A stretch of DNA of 34,768 nt from an uncultured Oscillospiraceae bacterium (GTDB taxonomy: Bacteria; Bacillota; Clostridia; Oscillospirales; Acutalibacteraceae), in assembly GCA_959601025.1 (NCBI GenBank), contig CAUGOD010000031.1, positions 1-34,768 of the forward strand, read 5' to 3'. How positions within the stretch are numbered: the stretch's first letter is position 1; each line of letters begins with the position of its first letter. The notes beneath the pieces are model-generated. The model was not told the DNA's origin. It worked only from the letters and a program-made list of their open reading frames with translations, and made no database searches. Below, piece after piece: positions 22,027-28,883 of this stretch. Position numbers and translations under genes: made by a program.

Positions 22027-22395
22027 CTATACTTCCGAATCGTATACTCCCGCCGAATCCCTCTTGCGTTCCCATTTCCATGTGGCAACAAGCCCCGCAA
22101 GGCTGAGCAGCATACCGATCGCATACCATTCGACATAACCGGTTTCGCCTGTCGGCGGCGTATCGGGATTTTGCGTCGGCTCAGCCGGCTCAGACGGCTT
22201 TGACGGATCGGACGGATCGGTCGGTTTTATCTGTCCGTCGCCCGTAAAGGTATTCACGCAGGTAACGGAAAGCGAAGTCACATAGGCGGCCGTGCTTTTT
22301 ACCGGCTGCGAAAAAAGCCCGGCCATCAGGCAAACGCACAGCGCCAGCAGAAAAAAATGCTTGAAAAGAAAAGGAATACTCCTGGCTTTTGTCAT
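22027..22395 (-). CDS. Small wall-anchored protein carrying a TasA-like N-terminal strand
   Basis: This 122-residue protein looks like an anchor for the fibre. A signal or membrane segment covers about 8-30. The following AAYVTSLSVTCVNTFTGDG (36-54) resembles the SipW processing region and first strand of TasA proteins, but no beta-sandwich follows. Instead there is a Pro/Asp/Ser spacer (57-80) and then a sorting signal: TPPTGETG (79-86), a hydrophobic helix (88-106) and the basic tail KWERKR. TPPTG resembles the (S/P)PXTG motif used by class B sortase of Clostridioides difficile rather than LPXTG. AAGGAGG precedes the ATG. I infer that its exposed strand docks the first TasA-like subunit, by analogy with the accessory role of TapA; no sortase is in the window. 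Confidence 0.8.
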   Translation of the reverse strand: MTKARSIPFLFKHFFLLALCVCLMAGLFSQPVKSTAAYVTSLSVTCVNTFTGDGQIKPTDPSDPSKPSEPAEPTQNPDTPPTGETGYVEWYAIGMLLSLAGLVATWKWERKRDSAGVYDSEV

Positions 22396-22435
22396 TCCGT
22401 ATACCTCCTTCTTTCAGGGTTTCCGATTCCGGCGG

Positions 22436-23077
22436 TTATCCGATATCCGGATAATCCGCCGCCGCGCCGTCCGGCAGGAACTGCGCTACAGCAAGGTCGA
22501 TGGCCGCCGGCGATTCCAGAGAGGCCGTCTGCACGGCATAGGCCGTTACCGAGAGCTTTTTCTCTCCCAGCGCCGCAATATCTTCCGCCGTCAGGTCATC
22601 GGAAACGGTGACCGTCGTGAAAATGGGGGTCAGCGCAACGTCGTTTTCCGCATCCAGGGCGTTCACCCTCGTGCTGTAGACGTAAACGGCTTTGTCCTCC
22701 TCTTCCGCGACTTTCAGCCACGAGGAGGCGTTATAGTTCATTGTGAACTTTTCATTCAGTTCATTTTCCACACAAAGGAACACATAACATTCTTCGCTGC
22801 CTTTCAGCACCGTAGGGGTCGGATCCTTATCCAGCACGGCGCCTGCAACGTATTTGTAGCTGTTCGCCGTCACGCGCTGCGCACCTTCACCCGCAATGGC
22901 TTTTCCATCCGCGCCGACAAGCGCTTCGTCCAGCCGGATGGATATCTTGCCGCCGGCAAAGGTATTGACTACGGGTTCGCTGGTGGCGGACAGCCAAGAC
23001 AGCGTCGGAGCAACCGTAAACACCGCAATCACAGCCAACAGCAGGCTGATGACCATCAGCTTCTGACTTTTTCGCAT
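22436..23077 (-). CDS. TasA-like fibre subunit
   Basis: At 213 residues this is the only cluster member with a complete TasA-like domain and no extension, so it is the best candidate for the major fibre subunit. The signal begins MRKSQKLMVISLLLAV. The processing region SWLSATSEPVVNTFAGG (27-43) carries the family pattern of an aromatic residue, a Ser/Thr stretch, then VNTF-x-G-G before the first strand KISIRLDEA. The rest alternates predicted strands, including ECYVFLCVENELN and KLSVTAYAVQTA. I chose the ATG at 23077, behind AGGAGG with nine-base spacing. It lies directly after sipW, as tasA follows sipW in Bacillus subtilis. Confidence 0.84.
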   Translation of the reverse strand: MRKSQKLMVISLLLAVIAVFTVAPTLSWLSATSEPVVNTFAGGKISIRLDEALVGADGKAIAGEGAQRVTANSYKYVAGAVLDKDPTPTVLKGSEECYVFLCVENELNEKFTMNYNASSWLKVAEEEDKAVYVYSTRVNALDAENDVALTPIFTTVTVSDDLTAEDIAALGEKKLSVTAYAVQTASLESPAAIDLAVAQFLPDGAAADYPDIG

Positions 23078-23169
23078 CTTACTTTTCCTCCTATTTCCAT
23101 TTAATTTTTTTATTTTCACACCGCAATCCCCCGGACATTCCCGATGGCTTTGCGGAAGAAAAAGCGCCG

Positions 23170-23766
23170 TTATTCTTCTCGAAGGCTGTCCGTCGGCGGC
23201 CCGGCGGCGCCGTCCTCACATTCGGGAAGTGCAGCAGTTTCCCTTTTCTTTTGGTTTTTCTTTGCGATAATATCCCAGACCAGCGAAAACACAAACAGCG
23301 CGGCGATCGCCGCGATAACCAGCGGGCGGTTTTCCCTGGCGGTCAGGAAACGAATCGGTTTGCCAAGCCCCGGGATTCCAAGCAGAACCTTTCCCACCAC
23401 ATTGTTCCAAATCACGGGAGAGGCGTCCGCGCTGTTGTTGGCGTCGCCTTTGGTGGTAAAGGTCTCGTTGACCTTACTGATACCAACCACACGGTGAGTT
23501 ACCAGCACACCGTCCCGATTGAGGACATAGGTGATAACGTCGCCAACCTGGATATCCTCCGGCTCGACGTTCTGAACGATCACCAGCGTATCGACCGGAT
23601 ACTGCGGAGACATGCTCGGGCTGTCGACGGAAAACATATTCCAGCCGAGCAGTTTTATCACAACGAAAAGGAGCGCCACCATCGCCACAACCGCGGTGAT
23701 GAAGGAGGACAAAAAGTTGCCTGCCGTTCCCAGGATATTTCTGATTTTCCGGTTCCATTTCGGCAT
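23170..23766 (-). CDS. sipW: Signal peptidase I of the SipW (ER) type
   Basis: SipW removes signal peptides from TasA-family proteins at the membrane. The 198-residue protein has an N-terminal helix (about 18-40) and a C-terminal helix (about 148-168). The catalytic serine is S51 in the motif SPSMSP. The place of the usual bacterial lysine is taken by a histidine, H91 in THRVVG, which defines the archaeal/ER subclass. GDVITY and GDANNSADASP (with D108 and D114) are further conserved boxes. The ATG at 23766 follows AAGGAG. It is the first gene of the operon and lies about 130 bases from a consensus promoter. All five downstream genes encode likely substrates. Confidence 0.93.
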   Translation of the reverse strand: MPKWNRKIRNILGTAGNFLSSFITAVVAMVALLFVVIKLLGWNMFSVDSPSMSPQYPVDTLVIVQNVEPEDIQVGDVITYVLNRDGVLVTHRVVGISKVNETFTTKGDANNSADASPVIWNNVVGKVLLGIPGLGKPIRFLTARENRPLVIAAIAALFVFSLVWDIIAKKNQKKRETAALPECEDGAAGPPTDSLREE

Positions 23767-23893
23767 GGCGTCTCCTTATGCAGACCGTTCGTTATGCATT
23801 ATTCGCAGCGCCGCTGTATGCGGCACAGGGATTCCTCTTCTTAAAAGAAAAGTCCCCGCGAAATGATCATTTACACCACTGTGTGTCCGTCAT

Positions 23894-23922
23894 ATGATAA
23901 CATATCTGTTATTTATTTTCAA
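23894..23922 (-). promoter_or_regulatory. Promoter of the sipW-TasA-like operon
   Basis: On the minus strand TTGAAA (23917-23922) and TATCAT (23894-23899) are 17 bases apart in AT-rich DNA. The leader before sipW is about 120 bases. No other strong promoter was found inside the cluster. Confidence 0.8.
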
Positions 23923-23935
23923 CTTATTTTAATGA

Positions 23936-23953
23936 TGTTTCCTTTTGGAAACA
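23936..23953. promoter_or_regulatory. Palindromic operator-like site upstream of the sipW promoter
   Basis: TGTTTCC-TTTT-GGAAACA is a perfect 7-bp inverted repeat with a four-base centre. It lies 14 bases upstream of the -35 box. This position suits an activator of the fibre operon; the binding protein is unknown. Confidence 0.55.
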
Positions 23954-23980
23954 AGCAAATTTATGGAGGATAGGCGGCGC

Positions 23981-24091
23981 ATGAAAAGTGGAAAGAGCCT
24001 CTGTAAAAGCACAGAGCGCCGACAAACCGGCCAAGACACAGCGCAAGGACAGAGCGTACTGTTCCCTTTAAAAAACAGGCCCGAGCCTTAA
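23981..24091 (+). CDS. Possible 36-residue peptide, weakly supported
   Basis: An ATG follows ATGGAGGATAGGCGGCGC, in which GGAGG lies about 11 bases upstream. The frame runs 36 codons with a polar, basic composition beginning MKSGKSLCKSTERR. The last codons overlap the hairpin at 24075-24118. It has no membrane segment and I recognise no family. A divergent position from the sipW operon promoter could suggest a regulator, but the ORF may also be chance. Confidence 0.25.
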   Translation: MKSGKSLCKSTERRQTGQDTAQGQSVLFPLKNRPEP

Positions 24092-24118
24092 GCCAATCGG
24101 TTTAAGGTTCAGGCCTGT
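24070..24118 (-). terminator. Second terminator-like hairpin, minus strand
   Basis: 24075-24091 pairs with 24102-24118, with two imperfect positions, around a short loop. On the minus strand it is followed by a run of six T (plus-strand A run 24070-24075). It lies about 100 bases past the tRNA-Leu terminator and may be a backup stop protecting the sipW operon promoter from read-through. Confidence 0.65.
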
Positions 24119-24170
24119 AGCATTGATTGAATTAATGAAAAAAGCGCCGTAAACGCAGGCGTCCGAATTT

Positions 24171-24215
24171 AATAAAAGAAAAACCTGCGGTGAGCGAATT
24201 GCTCATCGCAGGTTT
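24171..24215 (-). terminator. Terminator of tRNA-Leu
   Basis: AAACCTGCG (24181-24189) pairs with CGCAGGTTT (24207-24215), and TGAGC/GCTCA extends the stem. On the minus strand a T-rich tail follows. The hairpin starts at the tRNA CCA end, so it both ends the transcript and marks the trailer. Confidence 0.8.
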
Positions 24216-24301
24216 GGTGCGGATAAGAGGACTTGAACCTCCATGAGCTTGCGCTCATTAGAACCTGAATCTAACGCGTCTGCCAGTTCCGCCATATCCG
24301 C
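24215..24301 (-). tRNA. tRNA-Leu (CAG)
   Basis: The minus strand folds as a class II tRNA of 87 bases including an encoded CCA. The acceptor stem is GCGGATA/TATCCGC. The D arm contains TGGCAGACGCG. The anticodon stem TTAGA/TCTAA encloses TTCAGGT, giving anticodon CAG for the Leu codon CTG. A long variable arm (TGAGC/GCTCA) and the T loop GGTTCAAGTCC are present. It has a perfect consensus promoter upstream and a hairpin terminator downstream, so it is a single-gene unit. Confidence 0.96.
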
Positions 24302-24364
24302 CTATTGAATTTTGCCACTTTCGGGATGTCCATCCAAATGTCCGGCCCGTCAGCGACGAATGTT

Positions 24365-24393
24365 ATTATAACGATCCGGCGATCATTTGTCAA
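24365..24393 (-). promoter_or_regulatory. Consensus promoter of tRNA-Leu
   Basis: On the minus strand TTGACA (24388-24393) and TATAAT (24365-24370) are separated by 17 bases, a perfect sigma-A promoter as expected for a tRNA gene. Apart from this site, the region 24394-24624 between the tRNA and the next promoter shows no supported gene. Confidence 0.88.
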
Positions 24394-24624
24394 GGGGGTA
24401 TTTTCACTTTTTTTCGCTTCGGCGTATCGTACTATAAATTCACAAACTGCCGCCCTCTTTTGGACATCCCCATTCTTTTTCCGTCCGGTTTCGTCCGGAC
24501 TCTCTTCCAGCCGTAAAAAAGCGCCGCACCGTTTGATTTTTCGGAAAACGTCAGCAAAAAACGTCAGCAAACATTTCCATATATTTCCGGAACGATTCTC
24601 CGGAAGGGAAGTTTTCCCCAACGG

Positions 24625-24653
24625 TTGACAGGAAATCCCGGAAAGTGTACAAT
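24625..24653 (+). promoter_or_regulatory. Promoter of the XRE regulator gene
   Basis: TTGACA (24625-24630) and TACAAT (24648-24653) are 17 bases apart. The predicted start near 24660 gives an unusually long leader of about 235 bases before the regulator ATG. Confidence 0.8.
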
Positions 24654-24659
24654 GAATTT

Positions 24660-24894
24660 ACGGCATTATGGCGACCAACGGAACCGGCGGGTATGTATGG
24701 ACGGAAAAGCCGCGGGATGGACTCCTTTCTTCTGTCGGCACAAAGGCCGGAGGGAGCGTCAAAACAGCCTGGTCCGCGCCTGGGAGGCGTTGCATCCCAG
24801 GCGCATCCATCGCCAATTATTTATGGCCGCCCTTTTTGATTACGGCTTTCCGGCCCTTTCCGGGCATGAAGCCCTGAAAGGACTGGAAGTTCCC
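24660..24894 (+). promoter_or_regulatory. Long 5' leader of the XRE gene with a strong hairpin
   Basis: GCGCCTGGGA (24776-24785) and TCCCAGGCGC (24795-24804) form a perfect ten-base stem with a nine-base loop. The leader is open in the regulator's own frame, so an N-terminally extended protein is formally possible, but no internal ATG there has a good ribosome site and the composition is atypical. I therefore read it as untranslated leader, possibly regulatory. Confidence 0.45.
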
Positions 24895-25203
24895 ATGATC
24901 AACGTACAAACGGTAATTGAACGAATCGTCGCCCTTGCCCGGCAGCGCGGCATCAGCATTAACCAGGTTCTGCGGGAAAGCGGGCTCAATAAAAGCGTAT
25001 TGGATAATATGAAACGCGGCTCCATGCCCTCTGCGGACAAGCTGGCCGCGCTGGCTGATTATTTTGACTGTTCGGTGGATTATCTTCTCGGCCGGATCGA
25101 CACGCCTTCTCTGCGTCCCGCGAAATTAACGGGCAGCGGCGAGACGGTTCCCGCCCTCACGGCGGAGGAAATCGTCCGTCTGCGGCGGCTGATCGGCGGA
25201 TGA
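24895..25203 (+). CDS. XRE-family helix-turn-helix regulator
   Basis: This 102-residue DNA-binding protein is a compact Cro/CI-type regulator. The five-helix HTH spans about 5-65: VIERIVALARQRGISINQVL, then ESGLNKSVLDNMKRGSMPSA as the recognition region, and DKLAALADYFDCSVDYLLGR as the closing helices. The C-terminal tail ends in a helix, TAEEIVRLRRLI. The ATG at 24895 fits the normal family start; GAAAGGA lies 13 bases upstream, somewhat far. Target genes are unknown. The zinc-ribbon membrane protein starts 64 bases downstream and may be in the same transcript. Confidence 0.85.
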   Translation: MINVQTVIERIVALARQRGISINQVLRESGLNKSVLDNMKRGSMPSADKLAALADYFDCSVDYLLGRIDTPSLRPAKLTGSGETVPALTAEEIVRLRRLIGG

Positions 25204-25267
25204 ACCGACCCGTCCGTCCCTTTCACCTCAGCCAGGCCCCGGCGGGCCGGAAAGGCAAGGTATCGCT

Positions 25268-26278
25268 ATGATCTGCCCAAACTGCGGAAAGATGTATGAC
25301 GGAAACTCCTGTCCTGTCTGCGGGGGGATCAATTCCCCCGCCGCGCCCTCCGCCGCGGCGGCTCCCCTGCCGGATGGCGTTCAGGACGCGCCTGTCGCCG
25401 GGAAAGCGCCCCGTCCCAGTCACTGGATGCGCAATGCGGCGATTCTGGTCGCCGCCGCGGCGGTGCTGTCGGTCGGAACGGCTGTGGCCGCACAGAGGTA
25501 CGGCGGAAACTGGGGGTTCCTTCTGCCGACAGGCGGCGTGCTTTCCTCCAGCGATAACGAAGCGGGAGCGCCTTATGATGAGCTCCTTCCCAGCGGCCAT
25601 TATGTCGTTGGGGTGGATATCCCTGCGGGCCTTTACACCATCACCGCCGAAAAGGGCGAGGGGCGGCTTTTCACCGCCCTGGGGGTGGTGGATGAAAATC
25701 TAATCGCGCAGGGCGGCCCGGACACCATCTGCGGCTTTGAGGACGTTTCCCTGGCGGTAGGCGACACGCTGACCGCCACCGGCATGACTATTCGGGTCCG
25801 GGGAACCGCTGCAGGCACCACTTCCGCCCGCAGCAACACCGCCGTGGAACCGGTCACCCTCGCCGTCCTCAGCGGCACACTGGGAAGCTCCCCGGAAACC
25901 AACGATCCCAGCGGCTCGCAGGGAGCCGCGACGACTTCCTCCTCCGGCGGACCGACCGGGTCTGCGACGGATTCTACGGGGACGGCGGCCAATTTGACGG
26001 GGACATCGACTCCTTCGACGGGAACGACCGCTCCCGTCCCGCCGCCGTCGGCTACCTTCCGGGCGGGAGAGGATTTCCCGGCCGGCGTGTATACCGTTCT
26101 TGTCCTGCGCGGGGACGGCCTGGTGGTATCCGGCGCGGAAACGGCCGGGGGCATCTATGCCCACATGGCGGTGGAAGAGGAAAACGGCGCGGTACGGGAA
26201 TTCCGCAACGTCAATCTTTCCGACGGGGCGGAGCTGGTGATCACCGGTCTGGATGTCCGGCTGGTTCCCAGCAAATAA
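25268..26278 (+). CDS. Zinc-ribbon membrane protein with duplicated external beta domain
   Basis: The 336-residue protein starts with a zinc ribbon (CPNCGK and CPVCGG, residues 3-19). An Ala/Pro linker, one membrane helix (about 56-76) and an external part follow. The external part holds two copies of a small beta domain, about 105-180 and 265-336. Each begins with the motif G-x-DIPAGLYT or G-x-DFPAGVYT and ends with DTLTATGMTIRV or AELVITGLDVRL. A Ser/Thr/Gly linker of about 75 residues joins them. Zinc ribbon-helix-external domain proteins are common in Clostridia but their role is poorly known; sensing or envelope stress is a guess. GGCAAGG precedes the ATG. Confidence 0.75.
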   Translation: MICPNCGKMYDGNSCPVCGGINSPAAPSAAAAPLPDGVQDAPVAGKAPRPSHWMRNAAILVAAAAVLSVGTAVAAQRYGGNWGFLLPTGGVLSSSDNEAGAPYDELLPSGHYVVGVDIPAGLYTITAEKGEGRLFTALGVVDENLIAQGGPDTICGFEDVSLAVGDTLTATGMTIRVRGTAAGTTSARSNTAVEPVTLAVLSGTLGSSPETNDPSGSQGAATTSSSGGPTGSATDSTGTAANLTGTSTPSTGTTAPVPPPSATFRAGEDFPAGVYTVLVLRGDGLVVSGAETAGGIYAHMAVEEENGAVREFRNVNLSDGAELVITGLDVRLVPSK

Positions 26279-26330
26279 CACCTCGCCGGAATATCGTCAC
26301 TCTCTATGCTTTCCTCCCCTTTTAGGGCGC

Positions 26331-26393
26331 AATAAACAAAAGAAGAAGCCTTATCAGCCGTTCAAGACTGTAAGGCTTCTTTCTTTGTTTATT
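26331..26393. terminator. Bidirectional terminator between convergent genes
   Basis: 26331-26353 pairs with 26371-26393, apart from one small internal mismatch, around a 17-base loop. A- and T-rich arms would terminate both the plus-strand zinc-ribbon gene and the minus-strand lipoprotein/glnS unit. Confidence 0.85.
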
Positions 26394-26422
26394 GTCACCG
26401 GCTAATACAGCGGCAGGCGGTG

Positions 26423-27037
26423 TTACGACAGAAACTCCAGGGATTTCACTACGGTATCCGCGTCGGTCTGCACCACGGTAAGGTTGTCCCCTTCCTCCGC
26501 ATAAAAGCGGAAGCAGACGGCATACTCCTTTCCGGAATCCACCATATACAGGTAAGAGACGAAACCGTCCCGTTCTGTTGTGCGGACCAGCACCGTGCGG
26601 TCACTCAGCAGCTTCTCGGTGACGCCGCCCTCCTCGTCCGCGGCGTTTCCGCCAGCAGACGGCAGGGGCGCCGAGCCCTCATAGGGAACCGCGCCGACCA
26701 GCGCGCCCTTTTTCCTCTGCCGATCGGAGAATTCCGGCCCTTCCGCTTCCCATTCGCTGGAAAGCTTGTACCGGATACGGACCAGCTCCGCGCCGGTATC
26801 CGGCTCGAAGACAATCCAGTCCTCCGTTTTTAGGGAATAAACTGCGCATTCCAGCGTTCGCTGGCCGTTTTCGTTGTCGATCTCCTGAAACTCCTGCTCG
26901 GGAAGCCGGGAGGAGGTCTCCACCGACGACTGCTCTTCCCTGCTCCCGGTATCCACGCCGGGTCGACAGCCGGAGAACAGACCCGCGAAAAGCAGCAAAG
27001 CTCCCAGCAGCGCAAGGGCCGCTGTCCATCGTTTCAT
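26423..27037 (-). CDS. Putative lipoprotein
   Basis: This 204-residue protein has a lipoprotein signal, MKRWTAALALLGALLLFAGLFSGC, with lipobox LFSGC at residues 20-24. The mature part starts with a polar, Ser/Glu-rich linker and continues as an alternating-strand domain (for example ECAVYSLKTEDWIVFEP, VRIRYKLSSEWE, RTVLVRTTERDGFVSYLYM and AVCFRFYAEEGDNLTVVQ). I do not recognise the domain. The ATG at 27037 places the signal correctly; the longer frame overlaps the glnS 3' end. It begins 22 bases after the glnS stop and is probably co-transcribed. The function of a lipoprotein in this position is unknown. Confidence 0.75.
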   Translation of the reverse strand: MKRWTAALALLGALLLFAGLFSGCRPGVDTGSREEQSSVETSSRLPEQEFQEIDNENGQRTLECAVYSLKTEDWIVFEPDTGAELVRIRYKLSSEWEAEGPEFSDRQRKKGALVGAVPYEGSAPLPSAGGNAADEEGGVTEKLLSDRTVLVRTTERDGFVSYLYMVDSGKEYAVCFRFYAEEGDNLTVVQTDADTVVKSLEFLS

Positions 27038-27059
27038 CGGTATCGCGCCCTTTCCTCGA

Positions 27060-28760
27060 CTATTTCTTAAAGCCGTCCTTGAGAGAAACCGCGCGGTTGA
27101 AAACCGGCCGGCCGGGCGCACTGTCCCTGTTGTCCACGCAGAAATAGCCCTGCCGCATGAACTGGAAGGAAGCGGGCGCTTCCGCCCCGGCGAGGGAGGC
27201 TTCCACCTTGCAGCCGGTAAGCCTCTCCAGCGAATCGGGGTTCAGGCAGTCCATGAAATCTTTATCCCCGCTCTCGGGATCGGAATCCTTGAACAGATTA
27301 CCGTACAGCCGCACCTCCGCGTCGACGGCAGCGGCGGCATCCACCCAGTGGATGGTTCCCTTGATCCGACGGCCGTCCGGCGTATCCCCGCCGCGGGTCG
27401 CGGGATCGTACTCCGCCAGCACCTCGACCACGTTGCCGTCGGCGTCCTTTTTGCAACCGGTACAGCGGACGATATACGCGCCCTTCAGCCGTACCTCATT
27501 TCCCGGGAAAAGGCGGAAGTAGCCCTTCACCGGCTCCTCCAGAAAATCCTCCTGCTCCACCCACAGGCTGCGGGAGAAGGAAACCTCTCGCTCTCCGTCT
27601 TCCGGCCGGTTGGGGTTGTTTTCCACAGTAAAGGTTTCTCCCTTTCCTTCCGGGTAATTGGTAATGGTCAGCTTCAGCGGACGAAGCACCGCCATCGCCC
27701 GGGCGGCGTTCCGGTTGAGGTCCTCCCGCAGGCAATGCTCCAGCAGGGCAAGCTCCACCATATTGGCGGATTTGGCCACGCCGACACGCTCAATGAAATC
27801 CCGGATGGAAGCGGCGGTATAGCCGCGGCGGCGCAGACCGCGCAGCGTGGGCATCCGGGGATCGTCCCAGCCGGACACCACGCCGTCCTCTACCAGACGG
27901 CGGAGCTTCCGTTTGGACATGACGGTATAGGTCAGGTTCAGCCGGGCAAATTCGATCTGCCGCGGCTTATGCTCGACGGCGACATTGTCCCGCACCCAGT
28001 TGTATAGGGGACGGTGATCCTCGAACTCCAGCGAACAAAGGGAGTGGGTCACTCCCTCGAGCATGTCCTCGATCGGGTGGGCGTAGTCGTACATCGGGTA
28101 GATGCACCAGGCGTTTCCCTGACGGTGGTGCGGCAGGTGATTAATCCGGTAAAGCACCGGATCTCGCATATTGAAGTTCCCGCTGGCGAGGTCGATTTTC
28201 GCCCGCAGGGTCATGCGGCCGTCCTCAAACTCCCCGGCCCGCATCCGGGCGAAGAGGTCGAGGCTTTCCTCCGCCGGGCGGTCGCGGTAGGGGCTGACCG
28301 CCGGATGGGTCAGGTCGCCCCGGTTCTCCCGCATCTGCTCGGGGGTTAACTCGCACACATAGGCCAGTCCCCGTTCGATCAGGCCGCGGGCCAGCTCGTA
28401 CATTGTTTCAAAGTAATCCGACGCGTAAAAGAAACGGTCGTCCCAGTCGTATCCCAGCCAGCGGATATCCTCCTGAATGGCGTCGACGAATTCCTCGTCC
28501 TCCTTGGTCGGGTTGGTGTCGTCCATTCGCAGGTTGCAGACGCCGCCATATTTGAGCGCCGTGCCAAAGTCGATGCAGACCGCCTTGGCATGGCCGATAT
28601 GAAGGTAGCCGTTTGGCTCGGGAGGGAAGCGGGTGTGAATCTTAACCCCTTCACACCGCCCGCCGGGCGCCAGCTCCTCGTCGATAATGTCGTGGATGAA
28701 ATTTCCCGCCGCGGCCGGCGCGGCGTTTTCGGTTCGTTTATCTTTGATCTCCTCAGTCAT
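27060..28760 (-). CDS. glnS: Glutaminyl-tRNA synthetase
   Basis: GlnRS charges tRNA-Gln directly, bypassing the Glu-tRNA amidotransferase route used by most Firmicutes. The 566-residue class I enzyme shows the HIGH-region motif FPPEPNGYLHIGHAKA (H54-H57), the GlnRS-type MDDTNPTKED, and the KMSKS equivalent VMSKRKL (280-286). The C-terminal beta-barrel anticodon-binding domains (about 345-555) contain PLKLTITNYPEG and the standard ending FNRAVSLKDGFKK. AAATGAGGAA precedes the ATG. It lies 123 bases downstream of gltX on the same strand. Presence in a Clostridia-like genome fits known lateral acquisition of glnS. Confidence 0.95.
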   Translation of the reverse strand: MTEEIKDKRTENAAPAAAGNFIHDIIDEELAPGGRCEGVKIHTRFPPEPNGYLHIGHAKAVCIDFGTALKYGGVCNLRMDDTNPTKEDEEFVDAIQEDIRWLGYDWDDRFFYASDYFETMYELARGLIERGLAYVCELTPEQMRENRGDLTHPAVSPYRDRPAEESLDLFARMRAGEFEDGRMTLRAKIDLASGNFNMRDPVLYRINHLPHHRQGNAWCIYPMYDYAHPIEDMLEGVTHSLCSLEFEDHRPLYNWVRDNVAVEHKPRQIEFARLNLTYTVMSKRKLRRLVEDGVVSGWDDPRMPTLRGLRRRGYTAASIRDFIERVGVAKSANMVELALLEHCLREDLNRNAARAMAVLRPLKLTITNYPEGKGETFTVENNPNRPEDGEREVSFSRSLWVEQEDFLEEPVKGYFRLFPGNEVRLKGAYIVRCTGCKKDADGNVVEVLAEYDPATRGGDTPDGRRIKGTIHWVDAAAAVDAEVRLYGNLFKDSDPESGDKDFMDCLNPDSLERLTGCKVEASLAGAEAPASFQFMRQGYFCVDNRDSAPGRPVFNRAVSLKDGFKK

Positions 28761-28883
28761 GGCAATTCCTCATTTCACATAAGCAATCGATACAGTCGGC
28801 ACAAAGAAAAGGGAGCAGGCGCGTCCCCGCATTACCAGGTGTCAACCTCAGTGCCTTTACAAGCTGCTTCCCGGTTCCATCGT

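Noticed and set aside
24271..24621. 116-codon minus-strand open frame overlapping tRNA-Leu and its promoter
   Set aside because: It runs into the tRNA gene itself and covers a perfect tRNA promoter, so it is not coding.
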